Source: CAYOXD01 sp964407825 (GTDB lineage Bacteria > Desulfobacterota > Desulfobacteria > Desulfobacterales > JAFDDL01). From it: a stretch of DNA of 50,059 bases. A program made the position numbers and the translations under genes. Below, one piece after another: positions 40,402 through 48,972 of the stretch. A model generated the notes under the pieces. The model was not told where the DNA came from. It saw only the letters and a list, made by a program, of their open reading frames with translations, and searched no databases. Within the stretch, counting starts at the first letter, position 1; every line of letters begins with the position of its first letter. The stretch lies in NCBI GenBank assembly GCA_964407825.1, contig CAYOXD010000011.1:1-50059 (forward strand), in the 5' to 3' direction.

Positions 40402-41254
40402 TTTCCTTCAAAAAGGCAAGGATTCCGTCTGCCTGGGATTCTGGGCTCCCGGTGAGCATCTCGCCTTTTTTCTCAACCTTGCTTCCGGTCAGAAGTTGCA
40501 GGACGCGGTCATACGCATGCATACGACTGTCCGGCGGCGGAACGATCAGGGGACGGGGCCGGGGTTGGAAGCGGTGGGTGCAAACCAGCTTGGCTCGATC
40601 TTCCGGTTCTTCCAGGTCAAGCTTTCGGGGCACATGAAGATCTGCCTTTTGCCGCTGTTTTAACATCGGCACCCGCAGTTCCGCTCCAAGATCGACGCTG
40701 AGAACGGCAGGCAGGCTGCAGGCGATGATCTCCCGCACGCCCCGGCCGGCGCTCCGTTGCACCTGGACCTCATCGTCATCCCCGGTTACTGAAAGATCCG
40801 TGATGGCAGACACGAACGGCATGCCGAGGAGCTGGGCCAGAAGGGCCCCCACCTGACCGCTGCCCCGGTCCATGGATTCCTTTCCGCAGAGGATCATGTC
40901 CGCTTCCAGGGCCTTGGCAGCCTGCGCCAGAAGGCGCGATTTGGTCCAGGCATCTGGCTGATCCAGGGAATCGTTCATCCCACTGCCGTCGAGCGGAATG
41001 TGTATCAGGTCATCGGCGCCGGCTGCCATACATCGGCGAATCTGGGCCTCGGCGAGCATGGGCCCCATTGTGAGAAGCGTAATCCGGGTGTCTGGATTCT
41101 TGTCCTTTACCCGCAGCGCCAGCTCGAGGGCCGACTCGTCGAAGGGATTGACGCGAGTGATGGCGTCTTCCGGGTTGAAGTAAAAGGTATCGGGTTTGTT
41201 TCCCGTTCGGGCGTATGTATATCGAATTTGCTTGGTGCAGACGATGATGTTCAT
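40370..41254 (-). CDS. etfB: Electron transfer flavoprotein beta subunit
   Basis: The AMP-binding subunit of an ETF, 294 residues, longer than the usual 250-260. It opens with NIIVCTKQIRYTY, then INPFDESALELALRVKD in the form VNPFDESALE, TLLTMGP, and ADMILCGKESMDRGSGQVGALLAQLLGMPFVSAITDL, the conserved ETF beta segment. The C-terminal 60 residues, with PPPDSRMHAYDRVLQLLTGSKVEKKGE, form the arm that wraps around alpha. It is separated from etfA by two genes for a cytochrome and an iron-sulfur protein, which is unusual. mftF overlaps its end by 32 bases. It should work with the etfA product at 44058-45047. Confidence 0.95.
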   Translation of the reverse strand: MNIIVCTKQIRYTYARTGNKPDTFYFNPEDAITRVNPFDESALELALRVKDKNPDTRITLLTMGPMLAEAQIRRCMAAGADDLIHIPLDGSGMNDSLDQPDAWTKSRLLAQAAKALEADMILCGKESMDRGSGQVGALLAQLLGMPFVSAITDLSVTGDDDEVQVQRSAGRGVREIIACSLPAVLSVDLGAELRVPMLKQRQKADLHVPRKLDLEEPEDRAKLVCTHRFQPRPRPLIVPPPDSRMHAYDRVLQLLTGSKVEKKGEMLTGSPESQADGILAFLKENGFLETEKHG

Positions 41255-41281
41255 CTCATCCTCTTCTCGGTGATGGCCTGT

Positions 41282-43177
41282 CTAAGCCAGGGCATCGGCA
41301 ACGATGTCAATGATATCAGCCACTTTTGGCGTTTTTTCCAGTTCCAAAGACTTAATGCCGTCATCCAGCATGACCAGGCAGTAGGGACAGGCTGTCCCAA
41401 TGAGGTCCACTGGGGTCTCGGCGATCTCCTTGGCTCGGACCAGATTGATGTTTTCCCCGATATTCTCGTGGAGCCACATCCGGCCGCCGCCGCCGCCACA
41501 GCAAAAACCGTTTTCGCGGTTTCTGGGTAGCTCTCGTAGTGCGCTGCCCGGAACGGCTCGGCAGATCTCTCGAGGCGGCTCATAGACCTCATTGTAACGG
41601 CCCAGGAAGCAGGCGTCGTGGATGGTCATGGTGCCCTCCACAGGATACTTCAGGGTGATCCGCTCATCCTTGATGAGGTCGTTGACCAGTTCCGTGGAAT
41701 GGACCACTTCGATCCCGCCGCTGCGGACCATCGGATACTCGTTTTTCAGAGTGTTCAGGCAATGAGGGCAGAGGGTGACGATCTTCTTGACCCCATAACG
41801 GGCAAAGGCATCCATATTTTTCTTTGCGAGGGATTGAAACAGGGTTTCTTCCCCCAGACGTCGGGCCGGATCCCCACAGCAGACCTCCTCCTTGCCCAGG
41901 ATACCGAAGCGGATGCCTGCGGCCTTGAGGATACGGGCCATGGCCTGGGTCGTCTCCTGGTTGCGCGGATGGAAAGCACCGGAGCAACCGACCCACAGGA
42001 GAAGTTCCGCACCGTCGGGTCCGAGATCCGACATGAGCGGGATATCTTTGTGCATGGCCCAGTCCGCCCGATGGGCAGCGCCCTTTCCTTGGACGTCTCC
42101 ATAAAGCGCCAAATCCCGCATCATGGGCCGTGCTTCATGGGGCAAGTGGCCTTCGCCAAGCACCAGGTGGCGCCGAATGTCGATAATCTTATCCAAAGGC
42201 TCCACGTAAACCGGGCAGGTTTCCACGCAGGCCATGCAGTTGGTGCAGGCCCATATCTCGTCGGCCGTGAGCACATCCATCAGCCGGAGCCCATTGCCGT
42301 TGCAGGCCGCGGCTTCCGTTTGCGCCCGGATGGTCTGAACCACCTTGCGGGGGGACAGCGGCTTGCCTGACAGCGTGGCAGGGCATTTTTCATCGCACCG
42401 GCCGCATGCCACGCAAGCATCAGCATCCAGAAGCTGTTTCCAGGAGAAATCGGACGCGGTTTCGGCGCCGGTATCGCCTTCTGCCGGAGACAGTTCGCGA
42501 AGAGCCGCCTTGGGTCCCCGCTTATGGTATAAAACGTTCATGGGCGAGGACACCAGGTGCCGCATGAATGTAAAGGGAATCGACGCCACAAAAAAGACCA
42601 CCGCAAAGAAATGCAGCCGGATCATCATTTGCATGAAAAGCGGCGAAGCCGGAGTGAACAGGGAGAACCCCCACCCCACGGGGTAAGCCCAGGAGAGACT
42701 GGCCGCGGAAACCAGGGAGAGCCGCGCACCCTCAGATAGGAAGCCGGAAAAGCCGATGATCAGGAGCAGGATCATGGGCAGCCGGGTCCTGAGCGGACCG
42801 CCTGCTTCCCGGATTCCCATACGCCGTAGCAGCAGAAAGAGGCTGCCTGCGATCAGGGCGACACCGGCCAGGTCCTGAGTAACGGACAGGAGAGCAGCCG
42901 GGAATTTGGGGATTGTAAATCCCATTTGTGCCAGGATGGCGATGATCATGGGCAGAACAACGCCCCAGAAGACCGCCAGGTGGGCCCATCCCACGTTGGG
43001 GCGCTTGAAGATCTCCCGGTGGTCTATCACCGAAGCCTTCAGGGCGGACCAGTCCCCTTTTATGCCGGCTGGCTTTTTCGAATACCACTGAGACCAGCGT
43101 CTGGCCAGACCGATCGCGCAAACAGCGACGGCCATCGTGATGAGCAACAGGTCGAATGAGGTTAACAATGCCTTCAA
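41282..43177 (-). CDS. EtfD/HdrD-like membrane iron-sulfur oxidoreductase
   Basis: A 631-residue protein that joins a heme-b-type membrane part to cytosolic iron-sulfur domains. Five or six helices fill residues 5-210 (for example HLAVFWGVVLPMIIAILAQM). Two ferredoxin motifs follow: CVACGRCDEKCP near 255-266 and CTNCMACVETCP near 311-322. Two CCG domains come last, with CCGDPARR and CCGGGGGRMW. The layout is that of the ETF:(mena)quinone oxidoreductases called EtfD, related to HdrD, DsrK and GlpC. No ATG is available: TTG at 43177 has GAGGAG seven bases upstream and is preferred to TTG at 43192. Position between etfB and the cytochrome supports electron flow between ETF and the quinone pool. 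Confidence 0.93.
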   Translation of the reverse strand: MKALLTSFDLLLITMAVAVCAIGLARRWSQWYSKKPAGIKGDWSALKASVIDHREIFKRPNVGWAHLAVFWGVVLPMIIAILAQMGFTIPKFPAALLSVTQDLAGVALIAGSLFLLLRRMGIREAGGPLRTRLPMILLLIIGFSGFLSEGARLSLVSAASLSWAYPVGWGFSLFTPASPLFMQMMIRLHFFAVVFFVASIPFTFMRHLVSSPMNVLYHKRGPKAALRELSPAEGDTGAETASDFSWKQLLDADACVACGRCDEKCPATLSGKPLSPRKVVQTIRAQTEAAACNGNGLRLMDVLTADEIWACTNCMACVETCPVYVEPLDKIIDIRRHLVLGEGHLPHEARPMMRDLALYGDVQGKGAAHRADWAMHKDIPLMSDLGPDGAELLLWVGCSGAFHPRNQETTQAMARILKAAGIRFGILGKEEVCCGDPARRLGEETLFQSLAKKNMDAFARYGVKKIVTLCPHCLNTLKNEYPMVRSGGIEVVHSTELVNDLIKDERITLKYPVEGTMTIHDACFLGRYNEVYEPPREICRAVPGSALRELPRNRENGFCCGGGGGRMWLHENIGENINLVRAKEIAETPVDLIGTACPYCLVMLDDGIKSLELEKTPKVADIIDIVADALA

Positions 43178-43188
43178 TGCTTTTCTCC

Positions 43189-44061
43189 TCAATCCTTTCT
43201 CAGTTTATTTGGAATGGTGTCAAAAACAAAGTTCAACACCTTGGCCAGGACCAGGACCAGAATCAGGATGATCCCCAACACATTGGCGGATCTGACGAGC
43301 AATCCCCCTATCTGGGTCGTCTGACCGGCCTTCGGATGGATCCTGCCCCACATGGCGCTTTTGCCATTTTTCGGCAAGTGGCAGGTGGCGCAGTTTTGAT
43401 CGTTGATAGGCGCTGTTTCCCCGTGGACCGCCTTACCCTGATGGCACCCGATACAGTTGCTGCTGTCATAAGAGCAAGCAAAATCGCCCTTCTTGTGAGA
43501 AGCGATCTGCCAGGTCGCCAGCGCTGAAAAGCCATAGTCCGTTTTGGCTGTCTCGGGATGGCATTTGGCGCAGGTCTTAGACAGATTGGCCGGATTCACC
43601 GCCGAACGCGGATTATCCTTGGCAAGCATGCTGTGGGCGGGGTGGCAGCTCTCACATGTGGGCCGCGCACTGGCCGGCGCGCCTTCGCCGTGGTGATTCA
43701 CCTGGTCATGACAGGCGTTGCAGTTCACCTTCCGGGCGGCCGGGTCGCCCTCGTGGCTTTCATCCTTCACATTGGTGTGGCAGTCGAGACAGGTCAGCTC
43801 CTTGCCGTGGACCGACGCAGCGAATGCATCCATGGAAATGTGAAGAGAACTGTCCGGGCTGCCCATGCGGTGGCAATTGATGCAGTCCTTTGCGGTATAG
43901 GCGCCTTGGGGAGGTGCTTTGACCGCGGCCGGATCCGGTACAATAGCTGGGGCCGGTGCTTCGGCTTTGGTCCCGGCTTGTTCTGCCCCCGCGGGACCGG
44001 CCCCAAGGAGCGGAAGGACGAAAAGGCAGGACACTATGAATCTGAGAAGATATCGCTTCAT
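43189..44061 (-). CDS. Membrane-anchored heptaheme c-type cytochrome
   Basis: A 290-residue exported cytochrome. A signal peptide covers about residues 1-26 (LLRFIVSCLFVLPLLGAGPAGA). Seven CxxCH sites follow: CINCH, CLDCH, CNACH, CESCH, CAKCH, CIGCH and CATCH, with extra histidines for bis-His ligation. A single C-terminal helix (LGIILILVLVLAKVLNFVF) anchors it so that the hemes face the periplasm. The arrangement resembles small multiheme electron hubs of the NapC/NrfH or tetraheme-like group, but it matches none with certainty. It starts in a four-base overlap with etfA (ATGA) and ends just before the EtfD-like start. It could pass electrons from the quinone or EtfD side to periplasmic partners. 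Confidence 0.92.
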   Translation of the reverse strand: MKRYLLRFIVSCLFVLPLLGAGPAGAEQAGTKAEAPAPAIVPDPAAVKAPPQGAYTAKDCINCHRMGSPDSSLHISMDAFAASVHGKELTCLDCHTNVKDESHEGDPAARKVNCNACHDQVNHHGEGAPASARPTCESCHPAHSMLAKDNPRSAVNPANLSKTCAKCHPETAKTDYGFSALATWQIASHKKGDFACSYDSSNCIGCHQGKAVHGETAPINDQNCATCHLPKNGKSAMWGRIHPKAGQTTQIGGLLVRSANVLGIILILVLVLAKVLNFVFDTIPNKLRKD

Positions 44062-45047
44062 TTCTGTTCCTCGATTCGGGAGATCAACAGCGGCAGGATG
44101 GTATGCACATCGCCGACCACGCCGAGGTCGGCAAAGCGGAACATCCGCGCCCTGGGGTTGAGATCGATGGCAATGACATTCTGTGATTTTTCCATTCCCG
44201 CCGTGTACTCGTTGGCACCAGAGATGCCGAGGTTGAAGATAAGGCGGGGTGCCACGTATTTCCCGGTCTGGCCGATCTGACGTTCATAGGGCAGGGTGCC
44301 CCAGTCGATGATGGGACGGGTGCCGCCCACGGAGCCGCCGATGGCCCGAGCCAGATCGTGGACGATGTCAAAGGCTTTGTCCTTGCCGACACCACGGCCA
44401 CCGGCCACGATGATATCGGCCTCTTCCAGGTCGAGATCCTCGGGAGCCGCTTCGATCACCTTAATGGTACGGGTTTTGAGATCCTGGGGCGGCTGATCGA
44501 TGGATAAACGCTCCACCTTTGCCTTTTTCTTCGAATCGGGTTCCGGATCAACGAGCACCGAAGGCAGGAAGGTAACGATGGGCGACGGATCGGTTCTGAG
44601 GGATATATCCTCGAAAAGATAGCCGTTCGCCACCGGCCGGATTGCCTTTGCGGTGCCGTCCGTTTCCATTGTAAAATCCATGGCCCGGGTGACCAGCGCA
44701 GTGCCCATCATAGCGGCGACGCGCTGGGAAAGATCTTCCGTCTCGGCGGTCTGGGCCATCAGCAGGCACGCGGGGCTCTCCGCCTTGATTAGATCCGCCA
44801 GCGTCAGAGCGAAAATTTCGCCCTCATAGCGGTTGAGATGCGACGCGTCGGCATGGATGACCCGATCAACCCCGTAGCCGCCCAGGCCTGCCAGTTCCGA
44901 TTCGGCCACCGGCCCCAAAGCCACGGCACTCACCCGTCCGGTATCCCCCAGTCGGTTTAGTAGCCGTCGGGCCTCGATCGCCAGGCCGAAGGTGGTTTCT
45001 CCGACTTCGCCCTCTCGATGTTGGACGAATATCCAGATATCACGCAT
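44058..45047 (-). CDS. etfA: Electron transfer flavoprotein alpha subunit
   Basis: The FAD-binding subunit, 329 residues. The FAD domain is clear: ADIIVAGGRGVGKD, IGGSVGGTRPIIDWGTLPYERQIGQTGKYVAP, LIFNLGISGANEYTAGMEKSQ and a close in FADLGVVGD. In the classical motif GISGAIQH the histidine is replaced here by asparagine-glutamate (GISGANEY), which would alter contacts near the flavin. The N-terminal domain has VQHREGEVGETTFGLAIEARRL. The gene begins eight bases after the first OYE-type gene and overlaps the cytochrome gene by four bases. It pairs with etfB three genes downstream. Family members linked to mycofactocin clusters are known. Confidence 0.95.
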   Translation of the reverse strand: MRDIWIFVQHREGEVGETTFGLAIEARRLLNRLGDTGRVSAVALGPVAESELAGLGGYGVDRVIHADASHLNRYEGEIFALTLADLIKAESPACLLMAQTAETEDLSQRVAAMMGTALVTRAMDFTMETDGTAKAIRPVANGYLFEDISLRTDPSPIVTFLPSVLVDPEPDSKKKAKVERLSIDQPPQDLKTRTIKVIEAAPEDLDLEEADIIVAGGRGVGKDKAFDIVHDLARAIGGSVGGTRPIIDWGTLPYERQIGQTGKYVAPRLIFNLGISGANEYTAGMEKSQNVIAIDLNPRARMFRFADLGVVGDVHTILPLLISRIEEQK

Positions 45048-45055
45048 GATGTCTC

Positions 45056-47014
45056 CTATAATAATCTGCCGATGCGATGGCCTTCGACGATGGCCATATC
45101 CGTTTTCCGGGGCGCCACACAGTCGCCCACCCGATGGATCTCCGGAACCTTGCCCTTGAGGGCATGATAAAGGTCGTCATTGGAGATATTGCCCGCGGCC
45201 AGGACCACCGTGTCATACCCCTTGAAATCAATCATTTCATTGGAATAGACGTTGAGGCCCTTGACCAGGGTGCCCTGAATCTCAAGCACCGCGATGTCCG
45301 GCGTGTAAGTCACGCCCTTATTGGCCAGCCGGTTTCGTGTAAGATAGAGATCCTGAAGGGGTCCCAGGGCCGAACCGATGAACAGGGCCGCGGTGATCAT
45401 ATGGACTTCTTTGCCGCGATCCGCCAGGAACTCGGCGGTACCGGTGGCCTGGTGATGTCCGTCCAGATCGATCAGCAGGACCTTGTCCCCAGTCTCAACC
45501 TCGCCGTTGAGCACCTGGACGGTATTGACCACCTCGGGCGGTCCATATTCCCCCCCGAAGGGGTTCTCTTTAGGCCGGGATCCCGTGGCGATGACCACCA
45601 CGTCTGGCTTTTCGGCCAGCACCATATCGGCATCGGCATCGACACCGAGGCGGATATCCAGATCCAGCTTGTTCAACTGGCTCACCAGCCACCGGGTGAC
45701 CCCGGTGATCTCCTGGCGGCCTGCCGGCTTTCCGGCGATGATGTTCTGTCCGCCAACGTCCGGTTCCTTCTCGAAAAGGGTAACCTTGTGTTTGCGAAGG
45801 GTTGCAACCCGGGCCACCTCAAGACCAGCTGGCCCTGCGCCCACAACCACCACCTTCTTGGGCTTTTCGGCGGGCTTGATGGTGCCGATGCCCAGCTTTT
45901 TCTCCCTACCGGCTGCGGGATTATGCATGCAACCAAGGCGGTATCCAAGCCCCATGCGGGCGATGCAGCCCTGGTTACAAGCGATGCAGTTGCGGATATC
46001 GTCGGTGCGGTCCTCCATGGCCTTGTTGGGCAGCTCCGGATCACAGATCAGTGCCCGGACCATGCCGATCATGTCGGCTTGGCCGTTTTCCAGAATCTTT
46101 TCCGCCAGATGGGGATCGTTGATCCGGTTGGTGCAGAACACCGGCAGGTTTACGACCGAGCGCATTCCGGCCGAGAGGGGAACCGTGTACCCCAGAGGGG
46201 TATGCATGGAGCCTTCCACCAAGAATAGATTGTAGAAGGTGCCCAAGCTCAGATCGAGAAAATCCAGTTGCCCTGAAGCTTCCAGCCGCACAGCGACTTC
46301 CTTGGCGGCCTCGTGGGTCAGCCCGCCCCGGGGGTGCATTTCGTCCGCGTTGAGCCGAATACCCAGGGTGAAGTCCGGCCCCACGGCCTTTCGGACCGCG
46401 TCGATAACCTCCAGGGGGAACCGGCATCGGTTCTCCAGGCTACCGCCATAGGCGTCTTCCCGGCGGTTGGTCAAGGGGGACAGAAACTGGCGAACCAGGG
46501 AACTGTGGCCCAGTTGGAGCTCGATGCCGTCGAAACCGCCTTCCACCGCGTGTTTCGCGCATAGAGCGTAATAGGCGCAACATTCCTGGATATCTTCCAG
46601 CTCCATGGCCTTGCAGGTTTCCCGGAAGATGGGATCCCGACCGGCGGAAGGGCCCCAGAGCGGCAGCCGGGAGATCTTGCTATCCCCCTGCAAACCATTG
46701 TGGTTCAACTGGGCGAAGATCTTCTTGTCGTATTCGTGGATCTTCCGCGTCAGCCTCTTGAATCCGGGGATGACCTCGGGTTCATACACATCCACCAGTT
46801 TGTCGTAGGGGTGATCCGTAGGGTGGACCCCCATCTCTTCGGTGGTGATAAGTCCGCATCCGCCCTTTGCCCGTTCACCATAATAATAGATATGCCGCTC
46901 GCTAATCAGGTTATCGACCGCGTAATTGGTCATATGGGCGGCGAAATGGATCCGGTTGGGCACGACGGTCGAACCGATCTTGAGGGGTGAAAAAAGATAT
47001 TTATATTCGCTCAC
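45056..47014 (-). CDS. FadH/OYE-type flavin-FeS oxidoreductase 1
   Basis: A 652-residue enzyme of the 2,4-dienoyl-CoA reductase / trimethylamine dehydrogenase type. The FMN barrel (1-340) shows FSPLKIGSTVVPNRI, AQLNHNG, WGPSAG, GFDGIELQLGHSSLVRQFLSPLTNRREDAYGGSLENR and ADMIGMVRALICDPELPNK. The [4Fe-4S] ligands are the standard set C343, C346, C350 and C362. A FAD/NAD(P) module follows, beginning KKVVVVGAGPAGLEVA near 387. The GTG at 47014 overlaps the stop of the second OYE gene by four bases and has GGGAG seven bases upstream; the longer frame is not used. It could pass electrons to the adjacent ETF. The organic substrate is unknown. Confidence 0.93.
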   Translation of the reverse strand: MSEYKYLFSPLKIGSTVVPNRIHFAAHMTNYAVDNLISERHIYYYGERAKGGCGLITTEEMGVHPTDHPYDKLVDVYEPEVIPGFKRLTRKIHEYDKKIFAQLNHNGLQGDSKISRLPLWGPSAGRDPIFRETCKAMELEDIQECCAYYALCAKHAVEGGFDGIELQLGHSSLVRQFLSPLTNRREDAYGGSLENRCRFPLEVIDAVRKAVGPDFTLGIRLNADEMHPRGGLTHEAAKEVAVRLEASGQLDFLDLSLGTFYNLFLVEGSMHTPLGYTVPLSAGMRSVVNLPVFCTNRINDPHLAEKILENGQADMIGMVRALICDPELPNKAMEDRTDDIRNCIACNQGCIARMGLGYRLGCMHNPAAGREKKLGIGTIKPAEKPKKVVVVGAGPAGLEVARVATLRKHKVTLFEKEPDVGGQNIIAGKPAGRQEITGVTRWLVSQLNKLDLDIRLGVDADADMVLAEKPDVVVIATGSRPKENPFGGEYGPPEVVNTVQVLNGEVETGDKVLLIDLDGHHQATGTAEFLADRGKEVHMITAALFIGSALGPLQDLYLTRNRLANKGVTYTPDIAVLEIQGTLVKGLNVYSNEMIDFKGYDTVVLAAGNISNDDLYHALKGKVPEIHRVGDCVAPRKTDMAIVEGHRIGRLL

Positions 47015-48972
47015 AGCCGCTCTCCCACTTGTCTGCCTTCGATGATCGCCATGTCGATGCCCCGCGGGGCCACGCAATCACCGGTTCTGTAAACCTCTTC
47101 AACCTGTCCCTTGAGACGGTGGTACAGGTCGTCCGATGCCGTGTTGCCCAAATCCAGGACCACCGTGTCATAACCGTCGAAGTGGATCTCTTTATTGGTG
47201 TAAATGTCCCGGCCGATGACATTGGCCTTGCCTTCCTGCACGTCGATGGAAAGGATATCCACATCCGTTCTGAAGGTGACGCGCTGCTGCAGCAGCCGCT
47301 GGCGGCCAAGATAGAGCTCGCCGCGAGGGGCCAGCTCGATGCCAATGAAAAGGTCGCTGGTGACCATATCCACCCGCTTTCCCTGCTCTGCCAAAAGCTC
47401 GGCCGTGGCCATGGCATGATGGCCCCCGTCCTCGTCAACGAAAAGCACCTTCTCGCCAACGGGGTGGGTGCCCCGGGCCACATCGGTACCTGTCAGGACC
47501 GCCGGCGGCCCGTAATTCCCCGGATAGGGAGCGGGTGTGGGCTCGGAGCCGGTGGCGACAACCACGGCGTCCGGCTTCTGCTTCAGGATAAACTCCGGGG
47601 TCACCGTCACACCGGTCTTGACCGGGATGCCGCGGGTTTCCAGCATATGCTTGAGGTAGCCGGTCACCCCCTGCATGGCGCTCCGGCCCGGTCGTTTAGC
47701 GATCAGATTGACCTGCCCGCCCACCTCCTTGTCCTTCTCGTAGACGGTCACTTGGTGGCCCCGCTCATGGGCAACCAGGGCGGCTTCCATGCCCGAAGGG
47801 CCCGCGCCCACGACGATGACCTTTTTCTTTTTCTCGATCGGGGGGAAGGTTTCCTCTCCGGTGAGAGGCTCATGGCCAATCATGGGGTTCTGAATGCATC
47901 CGATGGCCTTGGACTGATTTATCCGGCCGATGCAGCCCTTGTTGTCCTTGACGCAGTAACAGATATCGCCAACCCGCCCTTCCCGGGCCTTGCGGACCAT
48001 ATCGGGATCTGAGATCATGGCTCGCACGTATCCCACCATATCCGCTTTCCCCTCTTGGATGAGGCTCTCGGCCTTGTCCGGGAAACCGATCTGATAGGAT
48101 GCCATCACCGGCAGACCAACACCGGCTTTAATCGCTGCGGCCGCATCGATGGTGAACCCGAAGGGGATGTGCTGGGAGGGCATGATCAGGTGCAGGTTGA
48201 AATAGGTACCCACGGCAACGTTGAGGAAATCGACATCGCCGGTTCCTTCGAGAGCCTGAGCCATCTGGACCGATTCCTCGGCCGTGATGCCGCCCCAAAA
48301 TTTCTCGTCGGCACACAGGCAAACGCCGATGGTGAAATCTTTGCCCACGGCCCGGCGCACTGCGTCCAGAACTTTCAGGGGCAGGCGCATCCTGTTTTCC
48401 AGGCTGCCGCCGTATTCATCCCCCCGGTGGTTGCTGATGGGCGAGAGAAACTGACGCAGGATCGACTCCGGCCCCATGTCGATCTCGATCCCGTCGAAAC
48501 CGCCCTCACGGACCCGAGCAGCGGCATCGGCATAGGCCGCCACCAGTTCGTCGATATCCTCGGGTTCCATGGGCTTGCAGGTTTCTCCAAAGGAGATATC
48601 CGCCACCGCGGAAGGACCCCAAATCGCCTTTCGGGTGACGTATCCGCTGCTCTGGAATCCGTGGTGATTCAACTGTGCGAAGATCCGAGTGTCGAACTCG
48701 TGCACCGCCTCGGTGAGTTTCAGAAACCCGGCAACGGCATCGGGCCGATGGGCCCCAATCAAGGTTTCCCAAGGGCGGTCATCCGGGTGCACCGTGAGTT
48801 CGCCAAGAATAATGAGTCCGCATCCGCCCTGGGCCCGCCTGCGGTAGTAGGCGATGTGCCGATCCGTCAGGAGCCCGTTCTTGCCGAAATTGGTACGATG
48901 GGCGAGCAGCGCGACGCGATTGGGAAGCTCGGTTTTCCGCAGCTTCAAAGGAGAAAATAGATGTTCGTACAT
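47011..48972 (-). CDS. FadH/OYE-type flavin-FeS oxidoreductase 2 (Cys-to-Asp cluster site)
   Basis: A 653-residue paralogue of the next gene in the operon and the same family. It has the FMN barrel (FSPLKLRKTELPNRV, AQLNHHG, IWGPSA, GFDGIEIDMGPESILRQFLSP, DEYGGSLENR) and the FAD module with KVIVVGAGPSGMEAA near 384. The iron-sulfur site differs: where the family has C-x2-C-x3-C-x11-C, this protein has C340-x2-D343-x3-C347-x11-C359, with an additional C338 nearby. The second ligand is thus aspartate or the cluster is rearranged. ATG at 48972 with AAGG five bases upstream is preferred to GTG at 48984. It is the first gene of the minus-strand electron-transfer operon. Confidence 0.92.
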   Translation of the reverse strand: MYEHLFSPLKLRKTELPNRVALLAHRTNFGKNGLLTDRHIAYYRRRAQGGCGLIILGELTVHPDDRPWETLIGAHRPDAVAGFLKLTEAVHEFDTRIFAQLNHHGFQSSGYVTRKAIWGPSAVADISFGETCKPMEPEDIDELVAAYADAAARVREGGFDGIEIDMGPESILRQFLSPISNHRGDEYGGSLENRMRLPLKVLDAVRRAVGKDFTIGVCLCADEKFWGGITAEESVQMAQALEGTGDVDFLNVAVGTYFNLHLIMPSQHIPFGFTIDAAAAIKAGVGLPVMASYQIGFPDKAESLIQEGKADMVGYVRAMISDPDMVRKAREGRVGDICYCVKDNKGCIGRINQSKAIGCIQNPMIGHEPLTGEETFPPIEKKKKVIVVGAGPSGMEAALVAHERGHQVTVYEKDKEVGGQVNLIAKRPGRSAMQGVTGYLKHMLETRGIPVKTGVTVTPEFILKQKPDAVVVATGSEPTPAPYPGNYGPPAVLTGTDVARGTHPVGEKVLFVDEDGGHHAMATAELLAEQGKRVDMVTSDLFIGIELAPRGELYLGRQRLLQQRVTFRTDVDILSIDVQEGKANVIGRDIYTNKEIHFDGYDTVVLDLGNTASDDLYHRLKGQVEEVYRTGDCVAPRGIDMAIIEGRQVGERL

